Below are positions 53,302-62,900 of a DNA stretch of 64,000 bases, piece by piece (the stretch's first letter is position 1; every line of letters begins with the position of its first letter). The stretch is from the NCBI RefSeq assembly GCF_947497025.1, contig NZ_CANMFC010000006.1, positions 1 through 64,000 of the forward strand, read 5' to 3'. The notes beneath the pieces were generated by a model. It was not told where the DNA came from and made no database searches. It was given only the letters and a program-made list of their open reading frames with translations. Source of the stretch: an uncultured Kushneria sp. (GTDB taxonomy: Bacteria; Pseudomonadota; Gammaproteobacteria; Pseudomonadales; Halomonadaceae). The position numbers and the translations under genes are program-made.

Positions 53302-54585
53302 TCAGAACACCATCGCCGGCAGGGCCAGTGACAGCGCCGGAATAAACGTCACCAGCAACAGCATGGCCACCAGCAGCAGCCAGAAAGGCACCATCGCCCG
53401 AATAAAGTCGGGCAGTTTTACCCCGGTAATGCTGCACGTGGTGAACATGACCGTGCCCAGCGGCGGCGTGATGGTACCGATGGCGGCATTGAAGATGAAA
53501 ATGATGCCAAAGTGCACCGGATCAATACCAAACTGCGCAGCGACCGGGGCCAGCAGCGGTGACAGCACGATCAGGATGGCATTGCCCTCCAGAAACATGC
53601 CCAGCACCAGCAAAATGGCATTGGCCAGTAACAAAAAGGCCACTGCACTGCTCACCTCCGCCGACAGGAAAGTGGTGATGGTTTGCGGCACCTGCTCCCA
53701 GGTGAGAAAACGGGCAAACCCCTAAGCCACACAGATGATGAACAAAACGTTCACCGCTGACAGCAGCGATTCACGCGTGGCCAGCGCGATGGTGGTCGGG
53801 CGCAGTTCGCGATAGACAAACACCCCCACGATCAGCGCGTAGGCCACCGCCATCGCCCCGGCTTCGGTTGGCGTAAAGACACCGATGCGAATGCCGCCAA
53901 TCACCAGCACCGGCAGCGCCAGCGCAATCAGTCCGGCACGGGTCACGCTGATCCACTCCTGACGTGAAACCCGTTCGCGTCGCGGCGGCTGATAGCCATG
54001 ACGCCGACACATGATCGACACCATGACCATCATGGCCAGTGCCATCCCGATGCCGGGCACCACCCCGGCCATGAACAGCCGCCCGATCGAGACGTTATTC
54101 ACATAGCCGTAGATGATCAGCGCAATGCCGGGCGGAATGGTTGAGGTAATCAGTGACGACGCCGCGGTAATGGCCGCTGAAAAGGGCGTGGGATAACCGC
54201 GCGCGTTCATCTGCGGCACCAGCAGCTTGGCGTTCATGGCGGCATCGGCAATGTTGGAACCGGACAGCCCGCCCATGAAGGTACTCAGCAGCACGTTGGA
54301 CTGGGCCAGCCCACCGTGAAAGCGGCGGGTACACAGCTCGGCCAGATTCAAAAGCCGGGTGGTAATGCCGGAATAGTTCATGAACACGCCGGCCATGATG
54401 AAAAAGGGGATGGCCAGCAGCGACACCGACTCAAGACCGCCGGCCAGGCGCTGAATCAGTAGCACCAGCGGTTGATCGGCGCCGATCAGAAAGTACAGAA
54501 ATGTCGAGAGAAACAGGGAAAAGGCCACCGGGGTGCCCATGAAAAACAGCACCATCAGGGCGCCAAGGGCTGCAAGGACTGCCAT
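53302..54585 (-). pseudogene. dctM: TRAP transporter large permease DctM with in-frame TAG
   Basis: About 427 codons of a DctM-type permease (twelve helices; FFMGTPVAFSLFLSTFLYF at the start, GGLSGSNIADAAMNAKLLVPQM, TPPLGTVMFTTCSITG near the end). The frame is uninterrupted except for one TAG at 53722-53724, within ...FIICVA-stop-GFARFLTWEQ; the rest continues in the same frame to 53302. TCG (Ser) is one base away. As it stands the product would lose its last 140 residues and the transporter should fail, unless the stop is read through or is a sequencing error. dctQ lies 13 nt upstream. Confidence 0.88.
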
Positions 54586-54598
54586 AAGCGTCTCTCTC

Positions 54599-55063
54599 CT
54601 ATCGCGTGAACAGCCGACGCGCACCGTGATAGAGCATCATGGCGGCACTCAATGGAATGACGAGATACACCCAGAAATAGGGGATCTGAAGCATGGGGGT
54701 ACTGCGAAAGGCGGCAAAGGGCAGAAGCTTGAGCCCCCAATAGAGCATGACGCCGGCGGCCATCATGATCATGACGACGTTGAAGATCCGCTCACGCCAG
54801 CGCTCGAGCGGCCCGGGCAGTCGCTCGCCGAAAAGATCGATCAACACGTGCTCGTTGCGCCGTACCAGCGCACTGGCGCCCAGAAAGGTCGCCCAGACCA
54901 GCAGCAGCTGCAGTACCTCTTCCGCCCAGGCCAGCGGCGTGTTGAGGAAGTAGCGCATCAGCGCATTGGCCAGTACAATCACGAAAAGGGCAAAGAGGGC
55001 GAGACTGCCCAGCACCTCATCCAGATGCATCAGACGATCCAGCCCGGCCATGATGGTCTTCAT
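54599..55063 (-). CDS. dctQ: TRAP transporter small permease DctQ
   Basis: A 154-residue, four-helix membrane protein with the DctQ pattern (FALFVIVLANALMRYFLNTPLAWAEEVLQLLLVW, residues 25-58, and VYLVIPLSAAMMLYHG). It pairs with DctM and the binding protein DctP for Na+-driven uptake of an organic acid. The start MKTIMAG (55063) is chosen. It lies in the operon between dctP (105 nt gap) and dctM. Confidence 0.92.
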   Translation of the reverse strand: MKTIMAGLDRLMHLDEVLGSLALFALFVIVLANALMRYFLNTPLAWAEEVLQLLLVWATFLGASALVRRNEHVLIDLFGERLPGPLERWRERIFNVVMIMMAAGVMLYWGLKLLPFAAFRSTPMLQIPYFWVYLVIPLSAAMMLYHGARRLFTR

Positions 55064-55168
55064 CCTCTCTCTCCCGGCCGGGAGCGCTGAGCCCCCGGTA
55101 CTTGTGCGATGCAACAGGTGTGGTCAAGGGACACCGCGCGCGCGGTGCCTTTCAACCCCGACACGGCC

Positions 55169-56143
55169 TCAGCCATTGATGATCTCGCTGATACGATCAT
55201 AAAGACCCGGCGACCACTGCGGGAAAGCCTCGGGAATTTCCTTGCGGGCACGTTCCTGGAAAGGGGCGATATCCACTTCATTGACCTGAACACCGGCTTC
55301 TTTCAGACGCTCGATATCCTTGTCGTTTTGCGCCATGACCAGTTCGCTGGCGTGGTCGGCAAAGCGCTTACCCGTCTCGGTCAGAATGCGACGCTGGTCG
55401 TCATCAAGCTGTTGCCAGAAGGCCTCCCCGGTCACAAACGGGGTCACGGTCTGCATGTGACGCGTCAGGTTGAGCTGCTTGACCACTTCATAAAACTTGC
55501 CGCCATAGAGCACCGACGGCGGATTCTCGACCCCGGAGACCATGCCCTGGGCCAGCGCCGGATAGACATCCCCCAGCGACATCGGGGTAGGGATGCCACC
55601 CATGGCGCGAATGGCGGCCACATACATGGGCGAGTTCTGGACCCGTACCTTCACGCCCTGCAGATCTTCGGGCGTTTTCACGGCGTTTTTCGACAGCAGC
55701 TGGCGCTCACCGTAGACCACGTTGGGGACCACAATGTGATAGCCCTGAGCATTGAGCTTCTGGTTCTGCTCGGCAAACCATGGCGAATCAAACACCTTGA
55801 GCTTGTCGTCGAAGGTTTCCGACAGATAAGGCGCATCAAGCACGCTCAGATCCGGCACCGAGTCCATGAAGTTGCTGTAGGCATTAATGCCGATCAGTGC
55901 CGAGCCAAAGCGTGCCTGCTCCATGACCTCGGTTTCAGAGCCCAGCTGACTGGCCGGAAACGGCTGCAGCACCAGATCCCCGTTGCTCTCCTCCTTGACC
56001 CATTCGGCCCACTGTTTCACGGCCACATCGATCGGCTCCCCCGGCTGATTGCCGTAGGCCACCTTGATTTCCGTTGCCGCCAGTGACGTGGCACTCATGC
56101 CCAGCGATGCCACGGCAACACAGCCCAGAATGAAATGACGCAT
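55169..56143 (-). CDS. dctP: TRAP transporter solute-binding protein DctP
   Basis: A 324-residue periplasmic protein. A signal peptide (MRHFILGCVAVASLGMSATS, ending AA) is followed by the DctP fold with QLGSETEVMEQARFG, the carboxylate-binding Arg region GVKVRVQNSPMYV and MVSGVENPPSVLY. The operon with uxaA and a uxaB-like gene suggests an aldonate or uronate substrate such as galacturonate, L-galactonate or altronate. The start at 56143 begins the signal peptide. Confidence 0.92.
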   Translation of the reverse strand: MRHFILGCVAVASLGMSATSLAATEIKVAYGNQPGEPIDVAVKQWAEWVKEESNGDLVLQPFPASQLGSETEVMEQARFGSALIGINAYSNFMDSVPDLSVLDAPYLSETFDDKLKVFDSPWFAEQNQKLNAQGYHIVVPNVVYGERQLLSKNAVKTPEDLQGVKVRVQNSPMYVAAIRAMGGIPTPMSLGDVYPALAQGMVSGVENPPSVLYGGKFYEVVKQLNLTRHMQTVTPFVTGEAFWQQLDDDQRRILTETGKRFADHASELVMAQNDKDIERLKEAGVQVNEVDIAPFQERARKEIPEAFPQWSPGLYDRISEIING

Positions 56144-56177
56144 GATGCTGACTCCTTGTCGGTGAAGGCGCAGGCAG

Positions 56178-57314
56178 TTACCGGCGGCCGTCAATCTCCG
56201 CAGCCCAGGCACGCAGCAGCGGAATATTCATGTCGTGATGCTCGGCCAGCGCCAGCAGCGGGATAACGCGACGCTGGCACTTGGCTTCGTGGTTTTCGGC
56301 GATATCTGCCAACCGATGGTCCAGAAAGGGGTTTTCAAAACGCTCGAGGGTGGTGGTGCGATACGCCGCCGGTTCCAGCATCGGGAAGGCGCGTGCCAGC
56401 AGTACGACGACCTCATCCAGCAGCGCTTCAAGTGGTGCACGCAGTCGAGGTTCAACAATCGCTTCACGCACGAACGCGATCTCGTCAGTCAGTGACAGCG
56501 ACTGCCACTGATGCACCAGAAAGGTGTGGGAAAGATTGAGGATATGAAGCTTTTGTTTTTCGAATGGCTCGATGTCATCCACCAGGTTCACATCCGGATG
56601 GCAGCAGGGCATTTCCAGCCCCGGCGTGCGGCGCACCGCCCACAGCGCGTAGGGCTCGGCCACGGCACCAACCGGTTCGATGGCCTCGGAGACGATGCGG
56701 TCCACCAGGGTGTCCACCCACAGACAGCGAGTTTTGAGCCAGCTCGTGAAGGCATCATCGGCGTAATGCTCACCGGCCAGATCCAGCATCAGCCGGCGCA
56801 ATACCTGGCCGTTGTCACTGACCAGCTCGCACGGCATCAGCGTGACACCTGCCCTGCCGGCCTTGAAACGCGCCCGCAAAAGCTTCAGAAGTCGACAGGG
56901 AAAACTGCGCGGCAGCGCCTCACACGGGCTGTCGTTCTCGGCCACCTCATAGCCGCGGTCGGCAGTATTGGAAACCACATGCGTAATGCGCTCGACAAAA
57001 AGTGCCTCCAGCGTTTCCCACTGCTCATCGGCAATCAGACAGCCGGCCAGCGCATCGATCTGATGGGTTTCATCGATGTCCTGACCGTCACGCCGACCGC
57101 GAATACGCAGCGGATAGACGCTCTGGTGCATCAGGGCACGCGCCTTTTCACGCCCGGCCGGACGCGGGGAAGACTGCACCACCACAACCCGCTTGTGCGA
57201 CTGGCCGGCGGCCAGCGAGGCGCTCACGAAGGCATCGACATGCGCCAACAGAAAGCGGCTGGTGCCGAACTGGAGAATCCCGGCATGCGCATTCTCAAGG
57301 ACGTCACGGGTCAT
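56178..57314 (-). CDS. uxaB: tagaturonate reductase-like (mannitol dehydrogenase family)
   Basis: A 378-residue NAD-dependent polyol/aldonate dehydrogenase. The N-terminal Rossmann start is GILQFGTSRFLLAHVDAFV, NTADRGYEV follows, and the C-terminal domain has the catalytic Lys region FEKQKLHILNLSHTFL. By homology and context it would reduce D-tagaturonate to D-altronate. It is shorter than E. coli UxaB (about 480), so substrate assignment is tentative. Its ATG overlaps the uxaA stop by 4 nt. Confidence 0.8.
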   Translation of the reverse strand: MTRDVLENAHAGILQFGTSRFLLAHVDAFVSASLAAGQSHKRVVVVQSSPRPAGREKARALMHQSVYPLRIRGRRDGQDIDETHQIDALAGCLIADEQWETLEALFVERITHVVSNTADRGYEVAENDSPCEALPRSFPCRLLKLLRARFKAGRAGVTLMPCELVSDNGQVLRRLMLDLAGEHYADDAFTSWLKTRCLWVDTLVDRIVSEAIEPVGAVAEPYALWAVRRTPGLEMPCCHPDVNLVDDIEPFEKQKLHILNLSHTFLVHQWQSLSLTDEIAFVREAIVEPRLRAPLEALLDEVVVLLARAFPMLEPAAYRTTTLERFENPFLDHRLADIAENHEAKCQRRVIPLLALAEHHDMNIPLLRAWAAEIDGRR

Positions 57315-58969
57315 AGCGACACTCCGCGCTTCCAGGGGATGAAGTCCTGCTGATCAAGCCGTGAGGCACAGCTCTGATAGCGCCCCGAGGCGGTGTCAAT
57401 GCAGCGCTCGAGTAGCGCATCGGCCAGTGCATCGATGGAAGAGCTGCCCTCCACAATCGGACCGGCATCGAAATCGATGGCATCAAACATGCGCCGGGCC
57501 AGTTCGCTGTTGCTGGCAATCTTGAGTACCGGGGTGACCGGGTTGCCGGTGGGCGTGCCCAGCCCCGTGGTAAAGAGCATCAGGTTGGCCCCGGAGCCGG
57601 CCATCGCCGTGGTGGATTCCACATCGTTGCCGGGCGTACACAGAAGGCTCAGGCCCGGTCGGGTGACCGGTTCGGTGTAATCGAGCACATCCACGATGGG
57701 GCTATCACCGCCCTTGCGCGCTGCGCCGGCGGATTTCATCGCATCGGTGATCAAACCATCGCGGATATTGCCCGGCGACGGGTTCATGGAAAAATCCGCA
57801 CCGACCGCGCCGGCATGGCGTTGATAGGCGCTCATCAGATCGCGAAACCGCGCCGCGAGCGCATCGCTGGTGCAGCGCGACGCCAGCTCATGCTCCACGC
57901 CGCACAGCTCGGGGAACTCACTGAGAATGCCCGACCCGCCCAGCGCCACCAGCCGATCGACCACGCCGCCGACCAGTGGATTGGCCGAGATACCTGAAAA
58001 CCCGTCCGAGCCGCCACATTCAACGCCCAGCACCAGTTTTGAAAGCGGCGCGGGCTGACGGGTGATCTCGTTGGCCTGACGCAGACCGTCAAAAATGGCG
58101 CTCAGCGTTTCGCGCATCAGGGTCTGTTCATCGCCCAGGGCCTGCTGCTCGAAAAAATGAACGGTGCGCGTGCCTTCAGGGTCGCGCGCCGCAATGGCCG
58201 CCTGCAGCAGGGAGGCCTCGGCGTTCTGACAACCCAGACTCAGCACCGTGGCACCGGCCACATTGGGATGACAGATATAACCGGCCAGCAGCTGACACAG
58301 CGCGCGGGCATCTTCACGCGTGCCACCACAGCCCATCGAGTGGGTCAGAAAGCGCACCCCGTCGACATTGGGAAAGGGCGTATCCATCACCTCCTCACCA
58401 ATGCCTTCCTCGTTGGCGCCCTTCCCGGCCAGGGGCTCGCCGCTTAACAGCGCGCGTGCCATGCGCTTGTAATGGCGATGCGGATCATTGCCCAGCGCAT
58501 CGTTGATACAGGTGCGCAGCACTTCGATATTGCGGTTTTCACAGAACACCAGCGGCACCACCAGCCAGTAGTTGGCCGTGCCCACGCTGCCATCACCGCG
58601 ATGAAAGCCCTCAAAGGTGCGTCCTTCAAAGGCACTGACATCAGGCGCCTGCCAGTCGGTGCGACGCGCCTCGCTACGGGCGCTATCGGTCACGTGCTCC
58701 ACGTTCCCGGTCGTCAGTCGCCCGCCAGCGGCGATCATCTGAGTGGCGCGCCCGACCGTCACGCCATACATGGTCACGACATCGCCAGTGGCCAGTGCCT
58801 GATGGGTAAACTTGTGCTTTCTGGCAATGGGTTCGGCCAGGGTCACGACCGTCTCGCCTACGTCCACCTCGGCCCCCGCAGGCAGATCCACCAGCGCCAC
58901 GCTGACGTTGTCCAGCCGATGAATTCTGAGCGTGCGGCGAAGATGCTGGGTGGCAATGACATTACTCAT
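57311..58969 (-). CDS. uxaA: altronate dehydratase (UxaA family, SAF + large domain)
   Basis: A 552-residue dehydratase. An N-terminal SAF domain (residues 1-95, VSVALVDLPAGAEVDVGE) is joined to the large UxaA domain, with GDGSVGTANYWLVVPLVFCENRN, FLTHSMGCGGTREDA, ECGGSDGFSGISANP and GLGTPTGNPVTPVLKIASN. It converts D-altronate to 2-keto-3-deoxy-D-gluconate and needs Fe2+/Mn2+. The start MSNVIATQ (58969) overlaps the dehydrogenase stop by 8 nt. Confidence 0.92.
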   Translation of the reverse strand: MSNVIATQHLRRTLRIHRLDNVSVALVDLPAGAEVDVGETVVTLAEPIARKHKFTHQALATGDVVTMYGVTVGRATQMIAAGGRLTTGNVEHVTDSARSEARRTDWQAPDVSAFEGRTFEGFHRGDGSVGTANYWLVVPLVFCENRNIEVLRTCINDALGNDPHRHYKRMARALLSGEPLAGKGANEEGIGEEVMDTPFPNVDGVRFLTHSMGCGGTREDARALCQLLAGYICHPNVAGATVLSLGCQNAEASLLQAAIAARDPEGTRTVHFFEQQALGDEQTLMRETLSAIFDGLRQANEITRQPAPLSKLVLGVECGGSDGFSGISANPLVGGVVDRLVALGGSGILSEFPELCGVEHELASRCTSDALAARFRDLMSAYQRHAGAVGADFSMNPSPGNIRDGLITDAMKSAGAARKGGDSPIVDVLDYTEPVTRPGLSLLCTPGNDVESTTAMAGSGANLMLFTTGLGTPTGNPVTPVLKIASNSELARRMFDAIDFDAGPIVEGSSSIDALADALLERCIDTASGRYQSCASRLDQQDFIPWKRGVSL

Positions 58970-60023
58970 GAGCGGCCTCCGGCGTTTGGTGATCGGTCTC
59001 TGAACCACCGGCAACATGCACCATGCCCTTGATCACGCCGGTGGTCGGATCACACCACTGCGCCATGATCCCCGGCATGTCTTCCAATGGCGCCCGGTGA
59101 GTGATCATGGCGCGCTCAAAGAGTTTTCCGGCCTCCATCAGGCGGGTCACCCTGTCGAAATCCTCCCGCGTGGCATTGCGGCTGCCCAGCAGGGTCAGCT
59201 CGCGCTTGTGAAAATCCGGGTCGTTAAAGGTGATATCGGCGCGCACCACGCTGACCAGCACATAGCGCCCACCGTGGCCGGCGAAATCGAAGCCGCGGTT
59301 CATGGCCTGCGGATTGCCGGTGGCATCAAACACGACATCCGCCATGACTCCATCGGAGAATGACGCGATGGCATCAAGGCTGTCGCCTTCGGCCACATCA
59401 AAGGTCTCGACACCCAGCGTGTCGCGACAAAATGCCAGTCGCCCCTCGTGGTTATCCAGCATCATCACCCTGGCACCCTGAGCCTGTGCCAGCTGCGCCA
59501 CCCCCATACCAATTGGCCCGGCGCCCGCCACCACCACCAGCTCACCGTCGCCAAGCTGGCTGCGACGCACGGCGTGGGCGCCGATGGCGAGGCACTCGAC
59601 CAGTGCAAGCTGTTCAAAGGAGAGCGTTTGGGAGGTCACCAGATGCGTGGCCGGCACCACCAGATACTCCGCCATGCCGCCATCGCGATGCACACCGATG
59701 ACTTCAAGGTTCTGGCAGCAGTTGGTGCGCCCACGCAGGCAGGCACTGCATTGACCACAGTGCAGATAGGGGATGACGTAGGCCCGCTGCCCGACAAGCG
59801 AGCGGTCCACATCGTCGCCGGTCGCCACGACCTCGCCGGAGAGTTCATGGCCCAGCACGCGCGGATAGCTGAAATAGGGCTGTCGGCCGCCATAGGCGTG
59901 AATATCGGTGCCGCAGATCCCGACGCAGTGGATACGCAAAAGCGCCTGACCCGGTCCGCACCGAGACGCATCGGTCTCTTCAAGCGTCATTTTTCCTGGC
60001 GCTTCACATACCAGCACGTGCAT
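58962..60023 (-). CDS. zinc alcohol dehydrogenase, aldonate 5-dehydrogenase-like
   Basis: A 353-residue medium-chain dehydrogenase. Catalytic zinc ligands lie in GICGTDIHAYGG and GHELSG. The structural zinc lobe CGQCSACLRGRTNC has four cysteines. The Rossmann segment is VVVAGAGPIGMGVAQLAQ. It resembles L-galactonate/L-idonate 5-dehydrogenases. With UxaB and UxaA it would form L-galactonate to tagaturonate to altronate to KDG. It is first in the six-gene operon; an operator-like motif lies 45 nt upstream. Confidence 0.87.
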   Translation of the reverse strand: MHVLVCEAPGKMTLEETDASRCGPGQALLRIHCVGICGTDIHAYGGRQPYFSYPRVLGHELSGEVVATGDDVDRSLVGQRAYVIPYLHCGQCSACLRGRTNCCQNLEVIGVHRDGGMAEYLVVPATHLVTSQTLSFEQLALVECLAIGAHAVRRSQLGDGELVVVAGAGPIGMGVAQLAQAQGARVMMLDNHEGRLAFCRDTLGVETFDVAEGDSLDAIASFSDGVMADVVFDATGNPQAMNRGFDFAGHGGRYVLVSVVRADITFNDPDFHKRELTLLGSRNATREDFDRVTRLMEAGKLFERAMITHRAPLEDMPGIMAQWCDPTTGVIKGMVHVAGGSETDHQTPEAAHE

Positions 60024-60067
60024 ACCCGTCTCCCGGCAATTCCTGATCGTCGTCAGACATCACATAA

Positions 60068-60086
60068 CCAATGGTCTGACCTTTAA
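60068..60086. promoter_or_regulatory. candidate GntR operator before the dehydrogenase operon
   Basis: CCAATGGTCTGACCTTTAA. Its core GGTC-TG-ACC is a small palindrome of the FadR-family type. The motif recurs with one mismatch at 61997-62015, next to the GntR-family regulator gene. Together they suggest one regulator controls both operons. Confidence 0.68.
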
Positions 60087-60204
60087 ACCGATCATAAGCC
60101 GGTGGCCTCGGAACTCAATTGATCGATAGGCTATGAGACGAAGGCATGAAGGCGTGGAGATGTCCCTTGAAAGGGAAGGCGGGACGCAACATTGCGGCAG
60201 GTAT

Positions 60205-60234
60205 TAAAAAAGCGCTCCCGGCACAGGAAGCGCT
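60205..60234 (-). terminator. terminator of the SDR-FAH operon
   Basis: On the minus strand AGCGCTTCC pairs with GGGAGCGCT with one mismatch (60211-60234), followed by six T (complement of 60205-60210). It lies 41 nt after the FAH stop. Confidence 0.82.
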
Positions 60235-60275
60235 GCTGTCGATCCGTCATGCCCGTCAGAGACGTCAGGGGGGCA

Positions 60276-61118
60276 TCAGGCCTGCACGGTGCGCCGGGAC
60301 TGCTCGCCCAGCCCCTCAATGCCCAGCCGCATGGTCTGCCCGGGGCGCAGATACACCTTCGGGCTCTGCCCCATGCCCACGCCCGGCGGCGTGCCGGTCG
60401 AGATCACATCGCCTGCCTGCAGGCTCATGAAGCGGCTGAGATACGCCACCAGATGCGCCACACCAAAGACCATGGTGCTGGTCGAGCCATTCTGATAGCG
60501 GTGCCCGTCCACTTCCAGCCACATGCCAAGGTTGCCCGGATCACTGATCTCATCGGCCGTCACCAGCCAGGGACCGAGCGGGCCGAAGGTATCGCAGCCC
60601 TTGCCCTTGTCCCAGGTGCCGCTGCGTTCGAGCTGAAACTCGCGCTCGGAGATATCGTTGATGACGCAATAGCCGGCCACGTGGCTCATGGCATCGGCCT
60701 GATCGATGTAACGCCCGGGCGTGCCAATCACGACGCCCAGTTCGACTTCCCAGTCGGTACTGCGAGAGTCCCGGGGGATCTCGATATCATCGTTGGGGCC
60801 GCAGATCGCGCTGGTCCACTTGTTGAACACCACGGGTTCGACCGGCAGCTCGGCACCGGTTTCGGCGGCGTGATCGGCGTAGTTCAGACCGATACAGATG
60901 AACTTGCCGACACGACCTACGCAGGGACCGATGCGCGTGCCTGATGCCACGATCGGCAGGGCATCCGCGTCCAGCCGTGAGAGCCTGGCGAGCTGATCGG
61001 GCATGAGTGCCTCGCCGGCAATATCATCCACGTGGCCGGACAGGTCCCGCAGGCTGCCGTCGGCCGCCACCAGACCCGGCTTTTCAAGGCCCTTCGGCCC
61101 GAAACGCAATAGTTTCAT
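60276..61118 (-). CDS. FAH-family hydrolase (2,4-diketo-3-deoxy-sugar-acid type)
   Basis: A 280-residue FAH-superfamily enzyme. Metal-binding and catalytic motifs: GLNYADHAAETG, DWEVELGVVIGTPGRYI (Glu ligands) and a C-terminal STGTPPGVGMGQSP. It resembles the hydrolase that splits 2,4-diketo-3-deoxy-L-fuconate to pyruvate and lactate. Its operon partner is a short-chain dehydrogenase, the enzyme expected one step earlier. The start MKLLRFGP (61118) is chosen. Confidence 0.87.
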   Translation of the reverse strand: MKLLRFGPKGLEKPGLVAADGSLRDLSGHVDDIAGEALMPDQLARLSRLDADALPIVASGTRIGPCVGRVGKFICIGLNYADHAAETGAELPVEPVVFNKWTSAICGPNDDIEIPRDSRSTDWEVELGVVIGTPGRYIDQADAMSHVAGYCVINDISEREFQLERSGTWDKGKGCDTFGPLGPWLVTADEISDPGNLGMWLEVDGHRYQNGSTSTMVFGVAHLVAYLSRFMSLQAGDVISTGTPPGVGMGQSPKVYLRPGQTMRLGIEGLGEQSRRTVQA

Positions 61119-61158
61119 GCAGTTCTCCATGGTGAAGTGATACCGCTCGCAGACCTGA

Positions 61159-61926
61159 TCAGTTGGACCAGCCGCCATCGATCATCTGGGTGGTGCCGGT
61201 AATAAAGGCTGACTCATCGCAGGCCAGCCAGGCCACCAGCGCCGCCACTTCCTCGACGCGTCCGAGCCGAGCCATGGGCTGACGCGCCACGAACTCGGCC
61301 ATCACTTCCGAGGCGGCAAGCCCTCGTGCGCTCGCCTGCGCCTTGATACGTTCGTGCAGTGAAGGAGAGTCCACGGTGCCCGGACATATGGCGTTGCAGC
61401 GAATCCCCCGGGTCATGTAGTCCGCAGCCACCGATTTGGTCAGTCCGATGACCGCGGCCTTGGTCGTACCATAGGCGCAGCGGCTGGCGACCCCCTTGAT
61501 GCTGGAGGCCAGTGAGGCCATGTTGATGATACTGCCACCCCCATTGGCCAGCATGGCCGGCAAAAAGGCCTGAATGGTATGGAACATGGCCGTGACATTG
61601 AGCGCCATGGCCATCTGCCAGTCCCGGTCATCGCACTCCAGCACACTGCCGTGATGCACAATACCAGCGCAGTTGAACAGCACGTCGACCGGGCCCACCT
61701 CCAGAGCCAGCGCATGGATGGCTTCAACATCGAGCACATCCAGCTGACGCTGCGTCATCCTGTCAGGATCGGATAGATGCGACAGATCAAGATCGGTGGC
61801 GATGACCCGGGCACCCTCATCGGCCAGACGACGCGCCGCGGCGCGGCCAATGCCCTGTCCGGCCGCCGTGACCAGCGCTGTTTTGCCCTGCAGGCGCCCG
61901 GGAGAAAAAGTTCTGTTCGTTTTCAT
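61159..61926 (-). CDS. short-chain dehydrogenase (2-keto-3-deoxy-sugar-acid type)
   Basis: A 255-residue classical SDR. The NAD site is TAAGQGIGRAAA, NCAG follows, the catalytic Ser lies in NMASLASSIKG, and Tyr-x3-Lys is YGTTKAAVIGL; the close is GTTQMIDGGWSN. Relatives oxidise 2-keto-3-deoxy-L-fuconate at C4. It is the first gene of a two-gene operon with the FAH hydrolase and divergent from the GntR regulator. A fuconate-type dehydratase is not in view; KDG from UxaA could be the alternative input. Confidence 0.88.
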   Translation of the reverse strand: MKTNRTFSPGRLQGKTALVTAAGQGIGRAAARRLADEGARVIATDLDLSHLSDPDRMTQRQLDVLDVEAIHALALEVGPVDVLFNCAGIVHHGSVLECDDRDWQMAMALNVTAMFHTIQAFLPAMLANGGGSIINMASLASSIKGVASRCAYGTTKAAVIGLTKSVAADYMTRGIRCNAICPGTVDSPSLHERIKAQASARGLAASEVMAEFVARQPMARLGRVEEVAALVAWLACDESAFITGTTQMIDGGWSN

Positions 61927-61996
61927 GGCACATTACCCTTGAGCCATATGTCATCCTCGGTGCGGATGACATGACACATCGATTAAAGCAAAATGC

Positions 61997-62015
61997 CCAA
62001 TGGACTGACCTTTAA
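61997..62015. promoter_or_regulatory. candidate GntR operator between SDR operon and regulator
   Basis: CCAATGGACTGACCTTTAA, 18 of 19 identical to the motif at 60068-60086. It lies 71 nt before the SDR start and 72 nt before the divergent regulator start, so it could serve both. Confidence 0.68.
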
Positions 62016-62087
62016 TCATTGGTCGCAGCACCGTGTTCTTTTTTAATCGTGCCTGACTGATCCCTGCTACCGGATAACGCTTTTTCG

Positions 62088-62873
62088 ATGCCACTCAAGA
62101 CCATTCGCAATGCGCGCCTTTACCGCCAGATTGCCGACCAGCTGCACGATCTTATCGAGGCCGGCGAATTCCCCCCGGGCAGTCTGCTGCCACCGGAGCG
62201 GGAGCTTGCCCAGACGCTGGGCGTCAGTCGCGCTTCCGTTCGTGAAGCCCTGATTGCACTGGAGGTCATCGGTCAGGTCGAAGTCCGGGTCGGCCATGGC
62301 GTGCTGGTCGGTCCGCTGGTACCGCGCGGCGAGCGGTCCATTTTGCATGCGGCAGCGCAGCAGCATCCCTGGTCACTGGACCCGGAGCTTGAGCAGGAGT
62401 TTGCCGCTCAGAGTGATGAAGAGATCCCGCCCTATTCGTTATTGGAGGCGCGGCGTCTGGTCGAGCCTGAAGCGGCGGCGCTTGCGGCCGCCAACATGAC
62501 ACCGGCGATACTCGCAGGGATCGAGGAAGCCTATGAGCGTCATGTCGCTGACAATAACGAGGAGGTCGACGAGCGCCATCAGGGCATTCCCTATACGGCC
62601 AATCACACCGGCGACCGTCTTTTTCATGTCCGCATCGCCCAGGCCAGCGGCAACCCGGCCTACGCCCTGCTCATTCGCCATATTCTCGGCCATCAGTACG
62701 GCGTCATGTTTCGTCGCCTGCAGGATCTTTACCTGACCACTGACATGAAAACCCGCTCACGCGAGCAGCATCTTCGCATCCTCAACGCCCTGCGCCAGCA
62801 TGACGCAGAACGCGCCCGACGCGCCATGGCAGTACATCTTGACGATGTCATTACCATCTTTTTCGACAGCTGA
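62088..62873 (+). CDS. GntR-family (FadR subfamily) regulator
   Basis: A 261-residue regulator. The winged helix-turn-helix ([44 protein letters not shown], residues 10-52) is followed by an FCD ligand-binding domain with metal/ligand His residues ([12 protein letters not shown], then [17 protein letters not shown]). The ExuR/UxuR/LgoR-type relatives sense sugar acids and repress catabolic genes. It is divergent from the SDR-FAH operon with a shared operator motif. Confidence 0.9.
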   Translation: MPLKTIRNARLYRQIADQLHDLIEAGEFPPGSLLPPERELAQTLGVSRASVREALIALEVIGQVEVRVGHGVLVGPLVPRGERSILHAAAQQHPWSLDPELEQEFAAQSDEEIPPYSLLEARRLVEPEAAALAAANMTPAILAGIEEAYERHVADNNEEVDERHQGIPYTANHTGDRLFHVRIAQASGNPAYALLIRHILGHQYGVMFRRLQDLYLTTDMKTRSREQHLRILNALRQHDAERARRAMAVHLDDVITIFFDS

Positions 62874-62900
62874 AAAAGGGAAGGTATTTCGCCCTTTTTT
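62873..62900 (+). terminator. terminator after the GntR gene
   Basis: AAAAAGGG (62873-62880) pairs with CCCTTTTT (62892-62899), ending in a T-run. It overlaps the regulator stop region and could work in both directions. Confidence 0.75.
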
